Below are positions 37,835-51,906 of a stretch of 64,000 nt of DNA, piece after piece. This stretch comes from Anopheles merus (Eukaryota; Arthropoda; Insecta; Diptera; Culicidae): positions 17,622,222 to 17,686,221 of the forward strand of contig NC_054085.1 of NCBI RefSeq assembly GCF_017562075.2, given 5' to 3'. Made by a program: the position numbers and the translations under genes. The stretch's first letter is position 1; each line of letters begins with the position of its first letter. The notes beneath the pieces are model-generated. The model worked only from the letters and a program-made list of their open reading frames with translations, was not told the DNA's origin and did not search any database.

Positions 37835-40800
37835 TTGTGAGAAAGTCCTGGGAAAGAAAAAAGAATGGTGGACGACGCCGCACGAACGGCTCTATCCGGG
37901 AGTACTAATATAAATTAATGATCAAAACCATACATAAATTAGGTGGCATGTCCTTGCACTGTCAACGTTGTCAACGGTGTGTGGCTCGATGATGGGGCGG
38001 GACACGGGAACGCTGGCAGGCGGCACTGTGTTTATTCGCCTCTCTATCGAATACTTCGCCACCGCCTTTGCATCCTATTGCGGGAGGGAGGATGTCTTCA
38101 TTTTTGCCCGAACGGCTCTATTCCCAGCTGATTGGTGGATGAGGCAAGGTGAGTTAATTTTTTATCATCCTCTAACAATCTGTTTCCCCGTGCTTGCGTT
38201 CGGAAGCTTCCTCCCGTGCCGTTGTCGAGGAGCGACAGCGCTTTCGTCAGCGGCTTATGAATATTAATTGCCGAGACATGCTGCCAGAAAGCCCGTCGGA
38301 AAGGATCGGCGCCACCCAGCAGCCCAGCAGCACCCCTGCTGTTCAGACCTCAAATCAGCGAAACGATAAGCGTAATCGAAAGATAACATTGTGTTAAATG
38401 AATGGCAGGCAATGTGATACTCGGCGTGCTCTGCTGTGTAATGATGTGGCCCTACACAGTCACACACACAGACACATACTGCTAGTGAATCGGCTTGTTA
38501 GCTTTACGGGTGCTACTTTGCAGCTTGTACAGGGCGCTGACGACGGTTTTAGAACGCACGAAAAACTTGACGAGCTTAATCGCTTACTAAGACGAGATCA
38601 GGCCAAGAGGACGAAACTTTCCAACCGAACAATGAAGATGGGCTAGCCCCGTTCTATGGAATCTTATAATCTGTAAATATTTGATGCTTCCTACCGTTTG
38701 TGTGGAAACCCGGTTCAGTGGAAACCATAATCAGCTCCGTGGAAAAGATTCCCAACGGAGCAAAAGCTTCGAATTAGCTACGCTCGCTCTCAAATATTGA
38801 TCTGATTTGGGTGTTTTGTTTTGCGTAAAACTTTCTACAACCGCTACTACTACGACTACTACGCCCAACAACGTACTCATTCCGCTGGAAGAAGTTCCCT
38901 GAAACATTAAAAGCCCGGGAAAATTGTTTTCCTCAAAGCATGAAGTTCGAGGGAAAACGTTGTAAACAATCCACCCAACAATCTCGAATATTCGATTGAA
39001 TAGCATTCCGATTGGCAAACGGGGAGAAACCCATGGGGGAGTCAAATTTGGTGAAAAATTTCCTTTCGGTCATGGTAATGACTTTGTTGCGAAAAGTGAT
39101 GTTGACAGCCAGTGCGGTCAAAACTGGCTGGCTGCTGAAAAGAATTGGAAGCTTTTGTTCATTGCCTCTCCCCATCCCTTGCTCGCTCGCTTGTTGTTTT
39201 CGCCCAAAGCTTGTTGTGGTTGGAAAAGTATGCGAGTCCCCTACCCAATACCGCTACCACTATTCAATAAGTTTGCGATGGAAAAGTTAACCCTTTAGAA
39301 TGTGGAATGGGAATGCTCCTGCACACTTTGGCTTTGCTCTGCTTCCCTGCTTCCGACGGTTACAGACTTTGGCGCCAACGATGAGTCCAAGACGAAAGAT
39401 GACGTTTGAGCTTTCACCGGCACATCTTCGTCGAACGTGTGGGATCATCGAAGCTTCGATGGCACAGATGAAGGCTGTGCCAGCCCAGCGCCCAGATTGA
39501 CCGGGAATGCGCGCGAGTGACAGTTTCATTAATTTTAATAGCATAAATAATGAATCAATTTATATGTATGGAGTGATATGACGGATTAATGATTCATTAG
39601 TTTGAACTTGTTATTTTCGAGTGGGACCGGCCTGAGGTTTGCTGGCTGGCCCATTGTGTTTATTGACGGGCCGTCGCCGGGGGTTGTGTTGTGGTGCGAG
39701 TTGTGCCAGAGTGATGAAAAATGGAACGCGAACGCGATGGGAAAAGTGTTTTCAACACGGTTGAGCTTCCGTTTTTTTTTTGCTCTTTACTTCCGCGTTT
39801 TATGATCGGAACCGCAAACACGATTGTGGTTGCTCTTCAGGCACACGCCACCGGTGGAAACACGTTCCGATGTGGCCAGGATTTGTCTTAATGCGGCATC
39901 GAAGTGTGTCTTTATAGAGCATTACTTTTTCTTTCGAACGAACGGGCGATGAGCTGCTTTTGTGAAAGGATGGAAATGTTATTTACAATAACAGCCTGGA
40001 TTTGCAGTATGTGTTTCATGGTGTTGCGAAATACACGCACACACATCTGTTTCGCATCGATCAGTATGCAAATGCGCCCGAATCATTCATCCAAAAGGTG
40101 GTAAAAATTATGTTTAATTTACCGTTGATACAAAGCGGGAGATAACGCTGGCGCCACGAGCCGCTAGAGCGTTTTGTGTGCGTCCATGTTGTTCCTCAAG
40201 AGCTGTGTAACATCAATCACGAAAGGCAGCGGGCTAGCCTAAAAGCTGGTCAAACAATAAATCAACGTGTCAAAATAGTCTTTCCTTTGCCTGGTTATTA
40301 CACCCGAGTTCCGGTTTGCGGGCAGAACGGTCTAACGGTTCCGTATGTTTGGTGCAAAATAATGCTGAATGGCAGAATTTACATATGCTAGAGCGGAGGG
40401 AGGTTGTATGGGTTCGGAGTTACATATTTCCCGCTGTGTTCGTTCGTTATGAAAAAGGGATGGATTTGTGGTTTAAAAATAACTTTGCTTTGAGTATTAT
40501 CTTGAGTATGCAAATGCGAAGGCGCGTTTAAGAATGAAAAAATATAAATTTGTATACATACTTATGCGTTCAAAATACTATTGCAAAAATGAGACTTTTA
40601 AACAAATAAGTGAAGAAACCCTATTTGTATCAACATCCTCGAAATCACCATTATTTTTTTCTTTCAGAGTGTTTAACAAATCTGTTTAACGTACCGAGCA
40701 TAATGTAAGATTAATTACATCCTTTATTTTAATTTTGAGATTTAGTTCTGTTATTTTAAATTTAACGTTTTCCAATAAATTTAACGTATTATTTGAACAT

Positions 40801-43800
40801 GGAATGTAAATGCCTCCTTTGGTTGCAAATTTTAAACTCTGAAAAGGTGTAACTTTCTGTCAAATCTTACCTCAAAATGAGAAGTTGAAGAAAAGCTAGT
40901 AATAATGAAAGTAAAATCAACAAACTGCGGGAAATACAAATAGCTACTCCGATAACGAAAACGCAACGACAAAGTTTGGAATATCTAATGATACACTCCA
41001 CTGTGTTTTTCGTGGAAATGCTTCAGCTGCCCCAACGCTCCAATCAACGTCACAAAGCGCCCAAGCACTGAGGCCACCGACCGATGACGATATGATGGCG
41101 GGGGCGCGTAAGGTGCGATAAAAGCCGAATGATAAATTTGCTTCCCATTTGCCGGTGCACACCGGGAGCGACGAGCAGCAGGCAAAACAAAAGAGGGCGA
41201 AAGAAATTGAAAATAAATCACAACCTGCTTTTCGCTTTTGCCAGCACGGCAAGACGATACCGCCGGCTTGGTGTGGAGGGGACTCTTTGGGTGAGTAGGC
41301 CCCGTCGGCAAAGGAAATGCTTTGCAGTTAATTGTAATAATCCTGTTAAAAATCAATCATCTTGCCGTAGAAGCGTTAAGCTTGGCAGCCATCCCCGCCA
41401 CCATGGCGAAAGGACGAACGAACGATGGCATGTGACATCCGTGCGTGCGGGACTGTACAAAAGGGAAGTCCGTTCGGTCGGCCGGGCTACATTTGCCCTC
41501 TGCGCTGGATGTTTCCACACAGGAGTGCGTGTGTGTGTGTGTGTGCACCCCATGTGAAGTAGCATTACGCGCAGAGAAGGTTAGTAATTGAGTTCTATTA
41601 ATTTTCCGTTCAAACTAAACGCTGTAATAATCGCATGAAACTACCCCATAAAATGCGCTCCCTTTTGTTTTGAGTCCGTTTTCGGCTCGGTCGCCGCCGC
41701 CGCCGGGCGGGAGGCAAAAATCGTTTGAAGGATGATGATGATGGCGTGCTGGTGAAGTGCGTCGGAGAGTAGTGCGGCGTGGGTAGTCGTCGTCATCGTC
41801 GTCGTTGTTGGCAGTAGTATGCAAGGGGCAGAGCCAGAGTGCAAAAGTCAAGAGGGAGGGGGAAAATAATTGAGTGCAGTTAAGGAGGCTTAAGGAGCAC
41901 TTTGAGCAATTGAGAAGCGAGGGAGGAACGCGATGCAGACGGCTGGAACCTTCCAGTGTGTCGGTACTGGCACAACAATGTGACCACCGCCGTCTGCCGG
42001 GAGAGATAACAAACGCGAACGAAGGTAAAGGAGGATTAAACATAGGGATGGGAAGGTATTTCCGACTTGTGGAGGAGGTAGATTACTACACCAGTGTTGC
42101 TTGTCATCAAATGAAAAGAGTCGGTTGACATTGGAGTTGGTTGTTTGTTGGGTTGGGAAGTAAAAATATTGTGGCGGTTGTGTGCAGCAGCAGCAGCGGA
42201 ATAAAGTTTTTAAGCTGTTTGATAATTAAGGTATCGGAACGGTTTATGGTGCTTTGCCGAGAGAGTCTGCAGAATCAGCTTTGAAGTAAAGAGGGGCAAA
42301 AAAAAAGAAAAACATAATTAATAGTTTAGATTGCTGTAGTAAAGTTTACCGTCGAATGATTGACAAGAAAATGATGGATACGGTGGCCGTGAAATGAGTT
42401 TTATTTGCGACGCGGAAAGGGAGTGCATGAAATGTTGCTTACTCTTTTAGATGTATTTATTGCCTGCATTCAGGCGCATTGGTGATTTCAAATCAACTGA
42501 AATGTCAATTGGCAATCAAACGAATTCAACCGACAGTATAATTTTTATGAAATACTAAGCGTGTAAAACCACAAAATGTATTTAACTTTATGAACAACAG
42601 GGTGATGTATCAATGGTTTCAAATGTTTGAGAGGGTTTTTGAACCCTTTTAATCAGAGACTTTTTTAGGTTGGACGGATTTAGTTATACACGTTTAGCCT
42701 TTATTTAGGCGCATTGTTTAATGAGGCGAAACTGAAATGAACTTTAAACTGATTTTAACAAAGTCAACGCAACATTCAAAATTGGAGCTTACATTTCCTT
42801 ACGACAACTGTAACATATCTGTTTTTAAACATCTCAATGCTTCATGTTTCCACTGAAATCCAAAAGAAAGACTGTGTTCGATTTACCACGTGAAGTACTA
42901 GCTGAATCGAGAGCGCCGCATTCAAAATTTTCGCACGAAACAATTTGAGCTCTTTCAGCTGGCTAAAACAGTGACGCTTGGCAACAGGCAATTTGATGTG
43001 TGTGATGACATAAAGACACAATTTAATTCCCAAAACTCTATGGCAACGGTTTCGATTTATCGCGATGCTGCATTCGCAAGGATTCACCCACAAACTCCAG
43101 AACGGAGCCCAAAAGTGTGTCGGGTGACAATGAAACGATTTTGAGTAATGTGTTGCGTTTTGGCGGAAATGGGGGTGTAGGGCTACAATTTATTTCGCAA
43201 CGCGTTTTGGAAGCCCTTTCAATGTGGTGTCTCGATGTGTACACGCAATCCCCGCGGTGTGTGTATGGCATCGGATTTTTCCCTTTGATGTTGACACTTT
43301 CACCTTTTCGGAACGCAGCCGGGAAAACCTGGCCGGTTTCTGATTACAACCATTTCAATCGGTGCTCTGGCGAAAAGGGAGCTTGTTTTTATTTCACGCC
43401 CCTCGCGCACGGAACGCGGGCTAGGGATTGCGGTTGCACGAGTCAGGTGTAAAGTGTTTCAATTTTCAACTTTTAATCACGTCACGCCCCCCGGTCCACC
43501 CGAGCGCCGGTTGAAGTTGAAGCATTCCGGGACGGCCAAGGATTGTCTTTAATTTAAAAAGTTATCCACCGAAGAGTAGCCTTCATTATCCTTCCCAAAA
43601 GCGATCCTTCTTGGCGTGCGGCCACAGGGAAGAAAAACCAGGCAAAGGATTGAGATTAAAACCGCTCGCTTCTTGTACATTGATTATTTGCACATAAAAA
43701 AGTTTGTACTGCGATCGGGAGGGGGGGGGAGGGATCGGGAAAATGAAAGTACGAAGAGAGAAAAGAAAAAAGAACACCCGACAAAGATATGATTGCGAAG

Positions 43801-46800
43801 AGATTGTTAAACAAATATTAACCCTCCGAAGTGAAATCTCATTCCAAATCTCTGTATCGTTCTTCGTCGTCAACGGTGGCCATCGTTTTCAGTAAGTGTT
43901 TTTACTGAGTTTGTATGTGTATCAAATGCCCCTGTCTCAACCGGGCTTCGACAGATGTTGAAGAAAAATCGTCTAAAAATAAACCCAAACAATCGATTTT
44001 CAAAAACCGGAACACACCGGATCGACCATCGACGACAGCATAATGGGAAAAAAGGGACCCGAGGCAAGGATCCGAGACTACGACGGTGTAACCTTTTTTG
44101 CAGTACGGGGTCGACACGACACGGTGATGGGTGAGATTGAAGGGCGATGCGGGGACAATCGTTTTGCGGGTGCGGAACAGTGACAGTGGTTGACTTTACC
44201 TTGGCCGCCCGGGAGAGTAAATGCAATCCTCGGTCCACGGCGAAGTTGGTCCGCAAGTGGCCGGATACGCACCGGGAGGACGATGCCGCAACCGCAGTGA
44301 AATTCAATAATAAAAGGTAGCGAAAGGTTTTGTGGCAACTACGGGACAGGCGGACGGATAATAATCGTCAAACAGATGGCTTGGCTTAACCGATGGGCTT
44401 AAAGGAGAAAGAGAGATATAGAGCATGTGGTCTGTTTGAGAGGGGATGTTGAGGAGTGTTTTTTTTTCTTTGTTGTGTGTGTGTGGTGAATGGTGAAGAA
44501 ATGTAACAATACTCCTAACAACGCTTGCGGGGTGTAGCTATTGAAGGCAAAACATTGTTTACACAAGTTGTTTAAAATCTGGCGGGCAGCGCACCCCTGG
44601 CTTACATGATGTTGCGGTGAAAGATTCACGATTTATGGAGGGATAAAAAATTGACAACACAATTTTTTAACAAATGGTTCTTTTTGGGTGTTACTCTTCT
44701 TCTATTTTTTGCTTTCGTGAAATCACGTTACCGACACGACATAACAGCAGAAGTGTGTGCGTGCAGTGCAGCATGGGGTTGTCGTCCTAGGGATTATTTA
44801 TTTAACCTTATCCATATTTACCGAAAGCTTACAATGCATTACACATAAAACCGCGAAACCATATGGTTGATATATGTTGCCGCTTCTATCCAGGGTTGAA
44901 CGCAGTGCCAGCCTTGTGTAAACTAAAGCGCATGGCACTGCACCATAACGCTAAGGTCACCCGCATGAGTCTATTAGTTAGTTTTATCATTTCCGTAAAG
45001 ATTTTATTGTGAAGTTGGGTCGAATGTTGTCCAAAACAAGAAATTACTCTAAATTTTGAAAATCAAGAATTCCTTTTAACGATTGTATTAGCAGGAGATA
45101 TATTTATCATTAGACTTTTACAAAACATGAAAAAAAAAGAAAAGATCTTGTTCTTTGATACTAACATCTCCTTTGCATCACAACGCTACGAAGGGTAAAA
45201 TGGGATTAATTTTACAGCCCAGCCCCATTGAGCTTCAGCTGCGGCGATCCAAGATAACCGCCTAAATGAGACAAATTGATGCCAGGAACGGAAGCCATAT
45301 GCGAACAGCAGTGATTAAGCGCAGTAATATTTCCTCCAGTAACGACCATCATTGCGGTCAATCGCATCGCTTCCACCGATTCCCCCGCGTCCACCAACCC
45401 TCGCGCGCGTTTTTATCTGATGATAGCGGCAGATTTCTCCCGGCCAGATAGGTCAGTTTATTTTTCAACCCTCCGGGCCCGGGCTACACAGTTTCGGCTA
45501 CAGTTTTTGCGGTCGATCAGTATAGTTAATCAAACGCAAAATTGGATCCCCTTGCGCTGCCACCACACCGGATCACACACCTCGGCAAGGTATGTTTCTC
45601 CTTGTGTGTCCGTGTGTGTGTGTGTGTTGCCAAACTCGATTACGTGTGCCCGGAGCGGACGTTGTTAAAAGCGATGGGTGGAAAAATAAATACCTCCTGC
45701 CAGCTGTGTGGCGGCCGGGGATTGATTCGAAGCGATGAGGATGTTGGAGGATGTTGCGGTAGCCTTTAAACCGTTAATACGCAAAGTGATCAAAGCGATA
45801 CGACGACTGGCAGGGGAAGAACCACCACTGGGATGTGGCTTTGTAACCTGTAACCGTGTCCCTTGCTACAAACGGTTCTAGGATGGGTTTTCGGGGTAGT
45901 TTTCCCCTGTTTTCCGATGAAATGAGGGGTTCGAGAAGAAAGTGGAATTGATGAAGCCCGGTAGCCCCCGGTAGCGCGCGTATGATGCTGCCGCTTTCAT
46001 CATGCTGCAGACGGGATAATGGCCATGTGAATTACGCAACGAGCGGCGACAACCGGCGAACCCGATTGCTATCTATTGCCATGTGCATTCGGGACGTTGT
46101 TTGAAACCAAAGATCTAATCAACAATTGCCAAATTACGCGACTATGGGTAATGCGCGTCCCCTCAAACACACACATGCGGATGGGAACGGAAACTAATGT
46201 TGGCTTCCGTACCGTGCCGCCGCTCTTTGTGCGCATAGTTTCGCAGTACGTTAAATAAAGGAAACCAATAAATTTATTAGATTACCGATAGTAACTTTTG
46301 TTTGCGAGTTGAAATCTTTTTTTTTTTGTCGTGTCTTTCCCCTCTGTTTCATTTATTGCCCTGTCTCGGACTCAATCTGTCGACGAGTGTGGGGGGTTAG
46401 ATGAATCGAGAAACTAAATCAAACAGCGATTGACTATTTTCAGGGGACGAAAACATTTTCAATTGAGCTAAGCGATCTGAATGCTTCCCAAAAAAAGAAG
46501 GGGGAAATCGAAACCGAATGACAATGGACTCGCTGGCAAACAACTGGTTCGAAGTAGTGCGGTGGGAATTAACGGCGAACGGGAAAACTGCAATGAATTT
46601 TCCCGCCAGGGAAGCCAGCGGAAAGTTTGCCTTTGTACGGAGCAATTCCTTTTATTTTCGAACATTCCCAAGGTTTTGCTGCCGTTCCGACAACGTAGCG
46701 CGAGCAGGGGCTCCAGCAGCAAAGGATAAGTTTTTGCGTCGTGGCACGGGGTGCAAAGCAGTGGCGCTTAAAATGCGCACACCCAATTCGTAAATGGAAC

Positions 46801-49800
46801 GGAAGCAACAATTTTCAAGGCTACCCACCCGATTCCGTTTTGTGCTTTTGGGGAGTAAGAGCTTGGGGTGAAAACTTGTGTATGAATATTTATCAGGCAT
46901 CTTCCCGAATCGAAGCGTGATGAAGCAGACGGTAAAACTTTCGAAACCTATTGATGAACTTCCTTGGGGTTTTTTTCCTTGGGGTTTGAGGAAGGTAGTC
47001 AAACTACAGATGGATGAAAAAAAAAACAACCGAAGACGAAAACACGACGACTGCCGGTGGTCTTTTCCTCTGTCGGCTGGCGAACGTGGTCTGTAAACTA
47101 TTTCATTTTCGTGTCACAAGTCATAACTAACTTTGGGACGAAATCAAACAAGTCGCTCTCTGGGTGCAGGGAATTTTTTTCGACCCAAAATTTCGGGAAC
47201 TCTTTCGTGTTCCCTTTTTGGACTACAGGGTATAAAGTTTCTGCAACATTGACATTCAATATTAAAATAGATTCAAACGCGACATGCTTTTAACGGCTCT
47301 TTCGGGGAAGTCGACTAATTAGGTCTTTTTTATGCCAGAAGCAAATTTCTTTGCAACTGGAGAATGTCAAGTGGAGAAGAATCTTGTAGTAAGAAGCTTC
47401 CGCTTTGTTGAACCTCAGAAGAAATGTAACTCGTACAATACATATACTTAGGGCTGTGCGGAAAAATTATAAGCAAAGCATAAGGTGTTTTTTCTTCTAT
47501 TTATCAAAGCTACGAACACATCCCTTGCCACAACAAAACAACATATAAATAAACTTTCTAATTCCGGCACAATAAAAACAATCCAAAAGAAAGCCCATCC
47601 CCAACCAGATGGTTTCTGTGTGCACCCTTCATAAGGTGAAAATAGTTGCTCGGACTGTTAGCCCATCGCGTCCAAGATCGTTCGCGTAAGAAAAATCAAC
47701 TCCCGACCGAAGGACGGCAGCGGCCACCGTTTTCATCTGCGATAAGAAAACCGATCTTCCGCGTTTTGTCCCGAACCCCATTCGTTTATGTTTTGTGAAT
47801 GTTTTGATTTATGAATATACCGGCTGTCTGGCCGTTCGGTGGCCTGTTTTTATTGCAATTGCTCTGTGGATAGTGTATGGGGTGATGTGTGCTTCGAGTG
47901 TGCTGAGCTCATGAATTTGTCTCGGCTCTCTCGAATTGGCGCCAGCCTGACAACGGGGATAGGGCGGCGTCTTGGTACGTGATGCGATCGGTCGCTATTT
48001 CACCCTCCCGGTTCTCCCGGTCGCAATTCTAATCGGAAGATTTATCGATGTTTGATTTTGTTGTCCGATGAGCAACAATAACAACCCATCTTGGACCATT
48101 TGAATGGGCCCCGCTGGCTTGTTCGTTTGAAGATTTTTACTGTCCTAAATGATGTCATTTATTGCAGCGAAATGAATTCACACGGCGGCACTGTAATGAA
48201 TAGCCCAGTCCATTCTCTGCTGGTAATTTATTTGCTTATACATAACCCGCCAAGCGTAATACCACACGCAGCGGCAAAAGCTAATTAGCGTCAAATATCA
48301 TTGCGCAAGATTGGCAAATGCAGCGGTGGAAAACAAGCTGTCACACTTAATCGGAACGTGCCATGATTATGCCGTCTCTCGTTGAACAGCAACAACTTAA
48401 GAACAGCGCAAGACACCGGCAAGACAACGGAAGAATCGGAAATCTACAGCTAATTATCACGTTCTCTCGCTGGTAAATCCCTCGTACGTGATATACGAGC
48501 TAATATGCCGTTGGCTTTTGTGCATCCATCTTACACACACACCCGGTTTCAGGCGCACCCGCATCGACTGTAGTGTAGTACCCTTTTGCGTTCGGCGAGT
48601 GGGTTCGGTTTGAAACAGCGAACAAGTGGAAGTTTTGGGCAAAGTTGTGTCATTTCTAATTTTCAACATATTGCCCTGGGCGCTGGGTTTCTGTGGTGCG
48701 ATCGTGGATAGAAGAAGAGAAAGAACAAGAATGAAAGCTACTACTTCCCGGGATTTGTTGTGCCACGCGTGGTGTGGCACGGTCGAACGAAAACCGCACA
48801 TAATGGACGTGGGAAAGTACAGTGAGCAGAGAGTGTACTCTCTACATCCCAGTTTTACCGTAACAGGATGGAAAACTTTCATTAGCGCGCGTTGTTGAAC
48901 TAGCTGGAAAAGCAATCAATGGAAATTGTCGTAAAAGCTGTCGGGGGGTATGCATGCTGCCTGAGGTGTGGGTGAGATATAGATAAAGAGATTGAGTGTC
49001 ATTGCCTGGAGCAATATCGAAGATTTATCTTGTAAACGGGATGTGGGATAACACTAGCAGTCCCTTCTGTCCGTGTGGTAGAAAACCCGCACAGTGACGG
49101 GTGATTTTGTTCCAATCCAATTAACCGTAATAATGCCGTATGCCGCTTTGCAGAAAAATGCATCAAGCACAACCGAAGATCCGAAGATACGACAAAAGCA
49201 CAACTTCCAACGGTGAAGCGAAGTAGTAGTGGTTGAAGAGTGAAACGATTTAATTTATTTATTTCCACCATTTTCGAGCAGCTTTTCGTTCGAGCAAAAG
49301 CAAGCTAACAACAAAAAAGGCGGAAACTAAAGTGTACCACCCATGTTCGTTAAAGCAATGGCACAAAGGTACACCTCCCGTTATGTCTTGTCTTTACTGC
49401 CCGGGCGGTTACTTCCCCCCGTGTGCTGTTTACACTAGAGCGATAGAGGTAGAGAGCGAACAATTTGCATAAGCTACTACCGTGTTCGATGTTCCTTTCC
49501 ACGGATCGGTGCACGCCGTCCAGCGCTGGACACTAACAGTGTCCGTCCAAGTGAGAGAGAGAGAGAGAGCGAGAAAGAGAGGGCTGGGCTAATTTGAAAT
49601 GCAAATATTTTAACATCACGTGCGCCCGTCAAGTCGGGGAAAGTCACAGCACAACACACGGCGAACGATGGAGCGCAATGGCAAGGAGGTCTTTTTTGCG
49701 CCGTTTCGAAAAACATCTGCATCAAAGCACCTTTTCCCAGAGGCGTGCGGCGTGGGTCATTGTTTGAATGATGCAAATGCATCCCAGGAGTTATCCCAGC

Positions 49801-51693
49801 AGCTCCGGAAAAGGGTGATAGTTGGATAAAGAAGGAGCACAGAGATGGGTGTGAGCTGTGTTGTCACAACGGGAAAGATCGTTCGTTTGCCCGAGAGATT
49901 GCACGGTATGCTTCAACGGGCGTTGTGTCCGGTTCAGGTTTGTTTTTGAGTATAAGGAGCTGCAGTTTATTCTGTCCCCCCAAAACGTGAATCTCCGGAT
50001 CTTGGGAAGTGTCCAGCGGAGTTGCTGGCAACTGACACGCTCTTTCATTTCAATTAAAGGCCAATGAAAATCGGTCGATAATGGACATTAATTTCAGTTT
50101 TCGCAGCGGAGGCAGAAGATACAGACAAACGCACATACACACACATGTACACGGATAGTCACATCGCTCAGCAACAACTGGCCGACAATTTGTGTGCCAT
50201 TTTCCAAACAGGAATCGGTAGCTGCCGGTGTCTACAAAGCGTCACCAGTGGCAGAATGGCAAAGACAAATCTCAACACACATTGTATCGTCACACATTTT
50301 GGTTTCATGGAATGGAAATCACTTCGTGACAACTGTGGTGCAGTTACACTTTCCCAACTTGCTCAGGCTCTTCCCAGGGTCCTTCTGGTACCGTTCTGCG
50401 TGACCTATGCCCACTCGGGGCGAGATGTGCAGACAGGATCAAGTCGATATGTGAGTGTGTGTGTGTGTGTGTGTGGCACATCGATTACCGAACCGAAGAC
50501 GCTCTGGGAAAACGCAAACAAAAGTTGATTAAGAGTCATGACGACGAAGACGACATCGTTTATCCTGGCCGACGGCACGTTTCGTAGATCCTCTCTACGT
50601 AGGAAGTCCCTTGGAGGCTTGCACGAGCCGGACGCTGGACCGTACTGAAGCGAGAGCACACTGTGTTTGTGTGTGTTTATGATGAAGATATCTTGCACAG
50701 GTCCTCAGGCACCACCATGCTGTGCCTCCCTTCCCTTCGGAGTCGTAAACGTCCGTAGGTTCTGTTGACTTTTGATTAGGTTATCGGGAATTGGCATTGC
50801 TATCTTCCTGAGCCGGCATGCCCTGGAACGGCTGCAAAGGAAGCTTATTACGAATTACGGACCGACCAGTCGAGATGCAGTCTGGACCTTGGCAGGGGGG
50901 GATATATTGGAACAAATTGTAATCGATGGCAGCCAACTATCAGCAGCCATGCCGTTGTCAATTACGAATCAGTTGACAGATATTCCCGATGTGATGACAT
51001 CTGATCGGGGATGGTGGAGTTTGTCTGCTTCCGAGTAGCATTCGATACAACACTGCATTGGATGCTGGGTTGGGGTATGCAGAGCTCTAGCTAAAGGGTA
51101 ATTGTAGCAGAAGGAAGCTATCTGCTGGGGTACAGCAGCTTACTTACAACACGACTGCAGCATAACGGCAACCGGTGTGTTTTGCATAGTTAAATGGAGA
51201 AACAGAATGCTAATTCCTATAGTTGCAGCAACCCTACCGATGATTTGATTTGCTAAGAACATCTTGGAAATAACTTCCCTGTTAACAAGGATTGATTGCA
51301 GTGCATTAAAAACCAAGTGTACTAGAGTGACATTTTGCTGGATACTTCAACAACCCGCGCCACATAAAACCACACGCAAGATGCTGACAGAACCTGACGT
51401 CGCTGAGACCAATGTGGCATCGTGTGGTGATCGTGTTTACCCGGTACACATGCTCCACATTACATACCCACAAACCTGTCAATAAGTTATTGTTAGCCGC
51501 ACACAAAATTCGTTCCCTCCTTTCTACTATTCCTGGGACAGTGTCGGATTTTCACGGTAGCACATATCAATCAAATGCCAACCACAGATCGACAGCACGA
51601 GTCGTCTCGGAGATCAGCACTAGCAGCTTGTGACTCTGTTTTCGTCAGCATGTTCCCTTGGAATTCCCTTTTGTCATAAATAAAATAAAATGA

Positions 51694-51700
51694 TATAAAA
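51694..51700 (+). promoter_or_regulatory. TATA box upstream of the 51786 reading frame
   Basis: A TATAAAA element sits in an AT-rich stretch (51676-51702) within otherwise mixed sequence. Transcription would start near 51724, leaving a leader of about 60 nt before the ATG at 51786. This is a motif-level observation; the downstream signal-peptide frame makes it more credible than an isolated match. Confidence 0.35.
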
Positions 51701-51785
51701 AGAGTAAGCTGGTTCTTCCTTACCGTAAGCCGTTTCCCGGGTGAAGAGGAAAAATAGCAGAATATGGCACACGAAGCCGGCCATA

Positions 51786-51906
51786 ATGCGCTGGTTGCTG
51801 TCGCTGTTGTTGCTACTTCTGATGGGATCGGTGGGATTGCTCCGGGCGGAGGTGAAACTTCCTGTGTGTTGGCACTGTTTCGCTCAAGCCGGAGGAAGGG
51901 CCGGGG
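51786..51906 (+). CDS. Possible first coding exon of an unidentified secreted or membrane protein
   Basis: ATG at 51786 opens a frame with a textbook signal peptide: MRW, then a run of nine leucines and serine (LLSLLLLLLMGSVGLL), then a polar c-region with a likely cleavage site in LLRAE. It continues EVKLPVCWHCFAQAGGRAG. At 51907 a GTACGT donor would end the exon in phase 1; without splicing the frame stops three codons later (TAG 51913), giving a 43-residue peptide. An earlier donor GAG|GTGAAA after RAE is also possible. A TATA box lies about 90 bp upstream. The CxxC just after the signal peptide recalls the start of Ly6/three-finger proteins, but that is speculation. I could not identify a second exon before 64000. 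The strand is opposite to that of the Ig gene. Confidence 0.4.

Larger units (their letters stand above)
29338..51693. other. Mostly non-coding interval (5' region of the Ig gene and/or intergenic)
   Basis: Apart from the weak exon at 31390-31455, the SINEs at 30.7 and 34.3-34.6 kb, the duplication at 37.0 kb, and microsatellites, I see no supportable gene. Open frames are short, lack family motifs, and often begin with non-ATG codons. If the true first exon of the Ig gene is elsewhere, it should be on the minus strand here or beyond the right edge, ending in phase 0. The 40520-40940 and 42480-42860 stretches are AT-rich and featureless. Confidence 0.5.

Noticed and set aside
37986..38154. 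Plus-strand frame ending at a CAAG|GTGAGT donor
   Set aside because: The donor is strong, but the peptide has no recognisable domain or signal peptide and there is no partner exon.
38788..38880. Minus-strand ATG frame beginning MSTLLGVVVVVVAVV, signal-peptide-like
   Set aside because: The valine run is encoded by a GTA/GTC simple repeat and no good donor or downstream continuation was seen.
50772..51038. 88-codon plus-strand frame with protein-like composition
   Set aside because: No family motif, no splice or promoter support; the length is within chance expectation.
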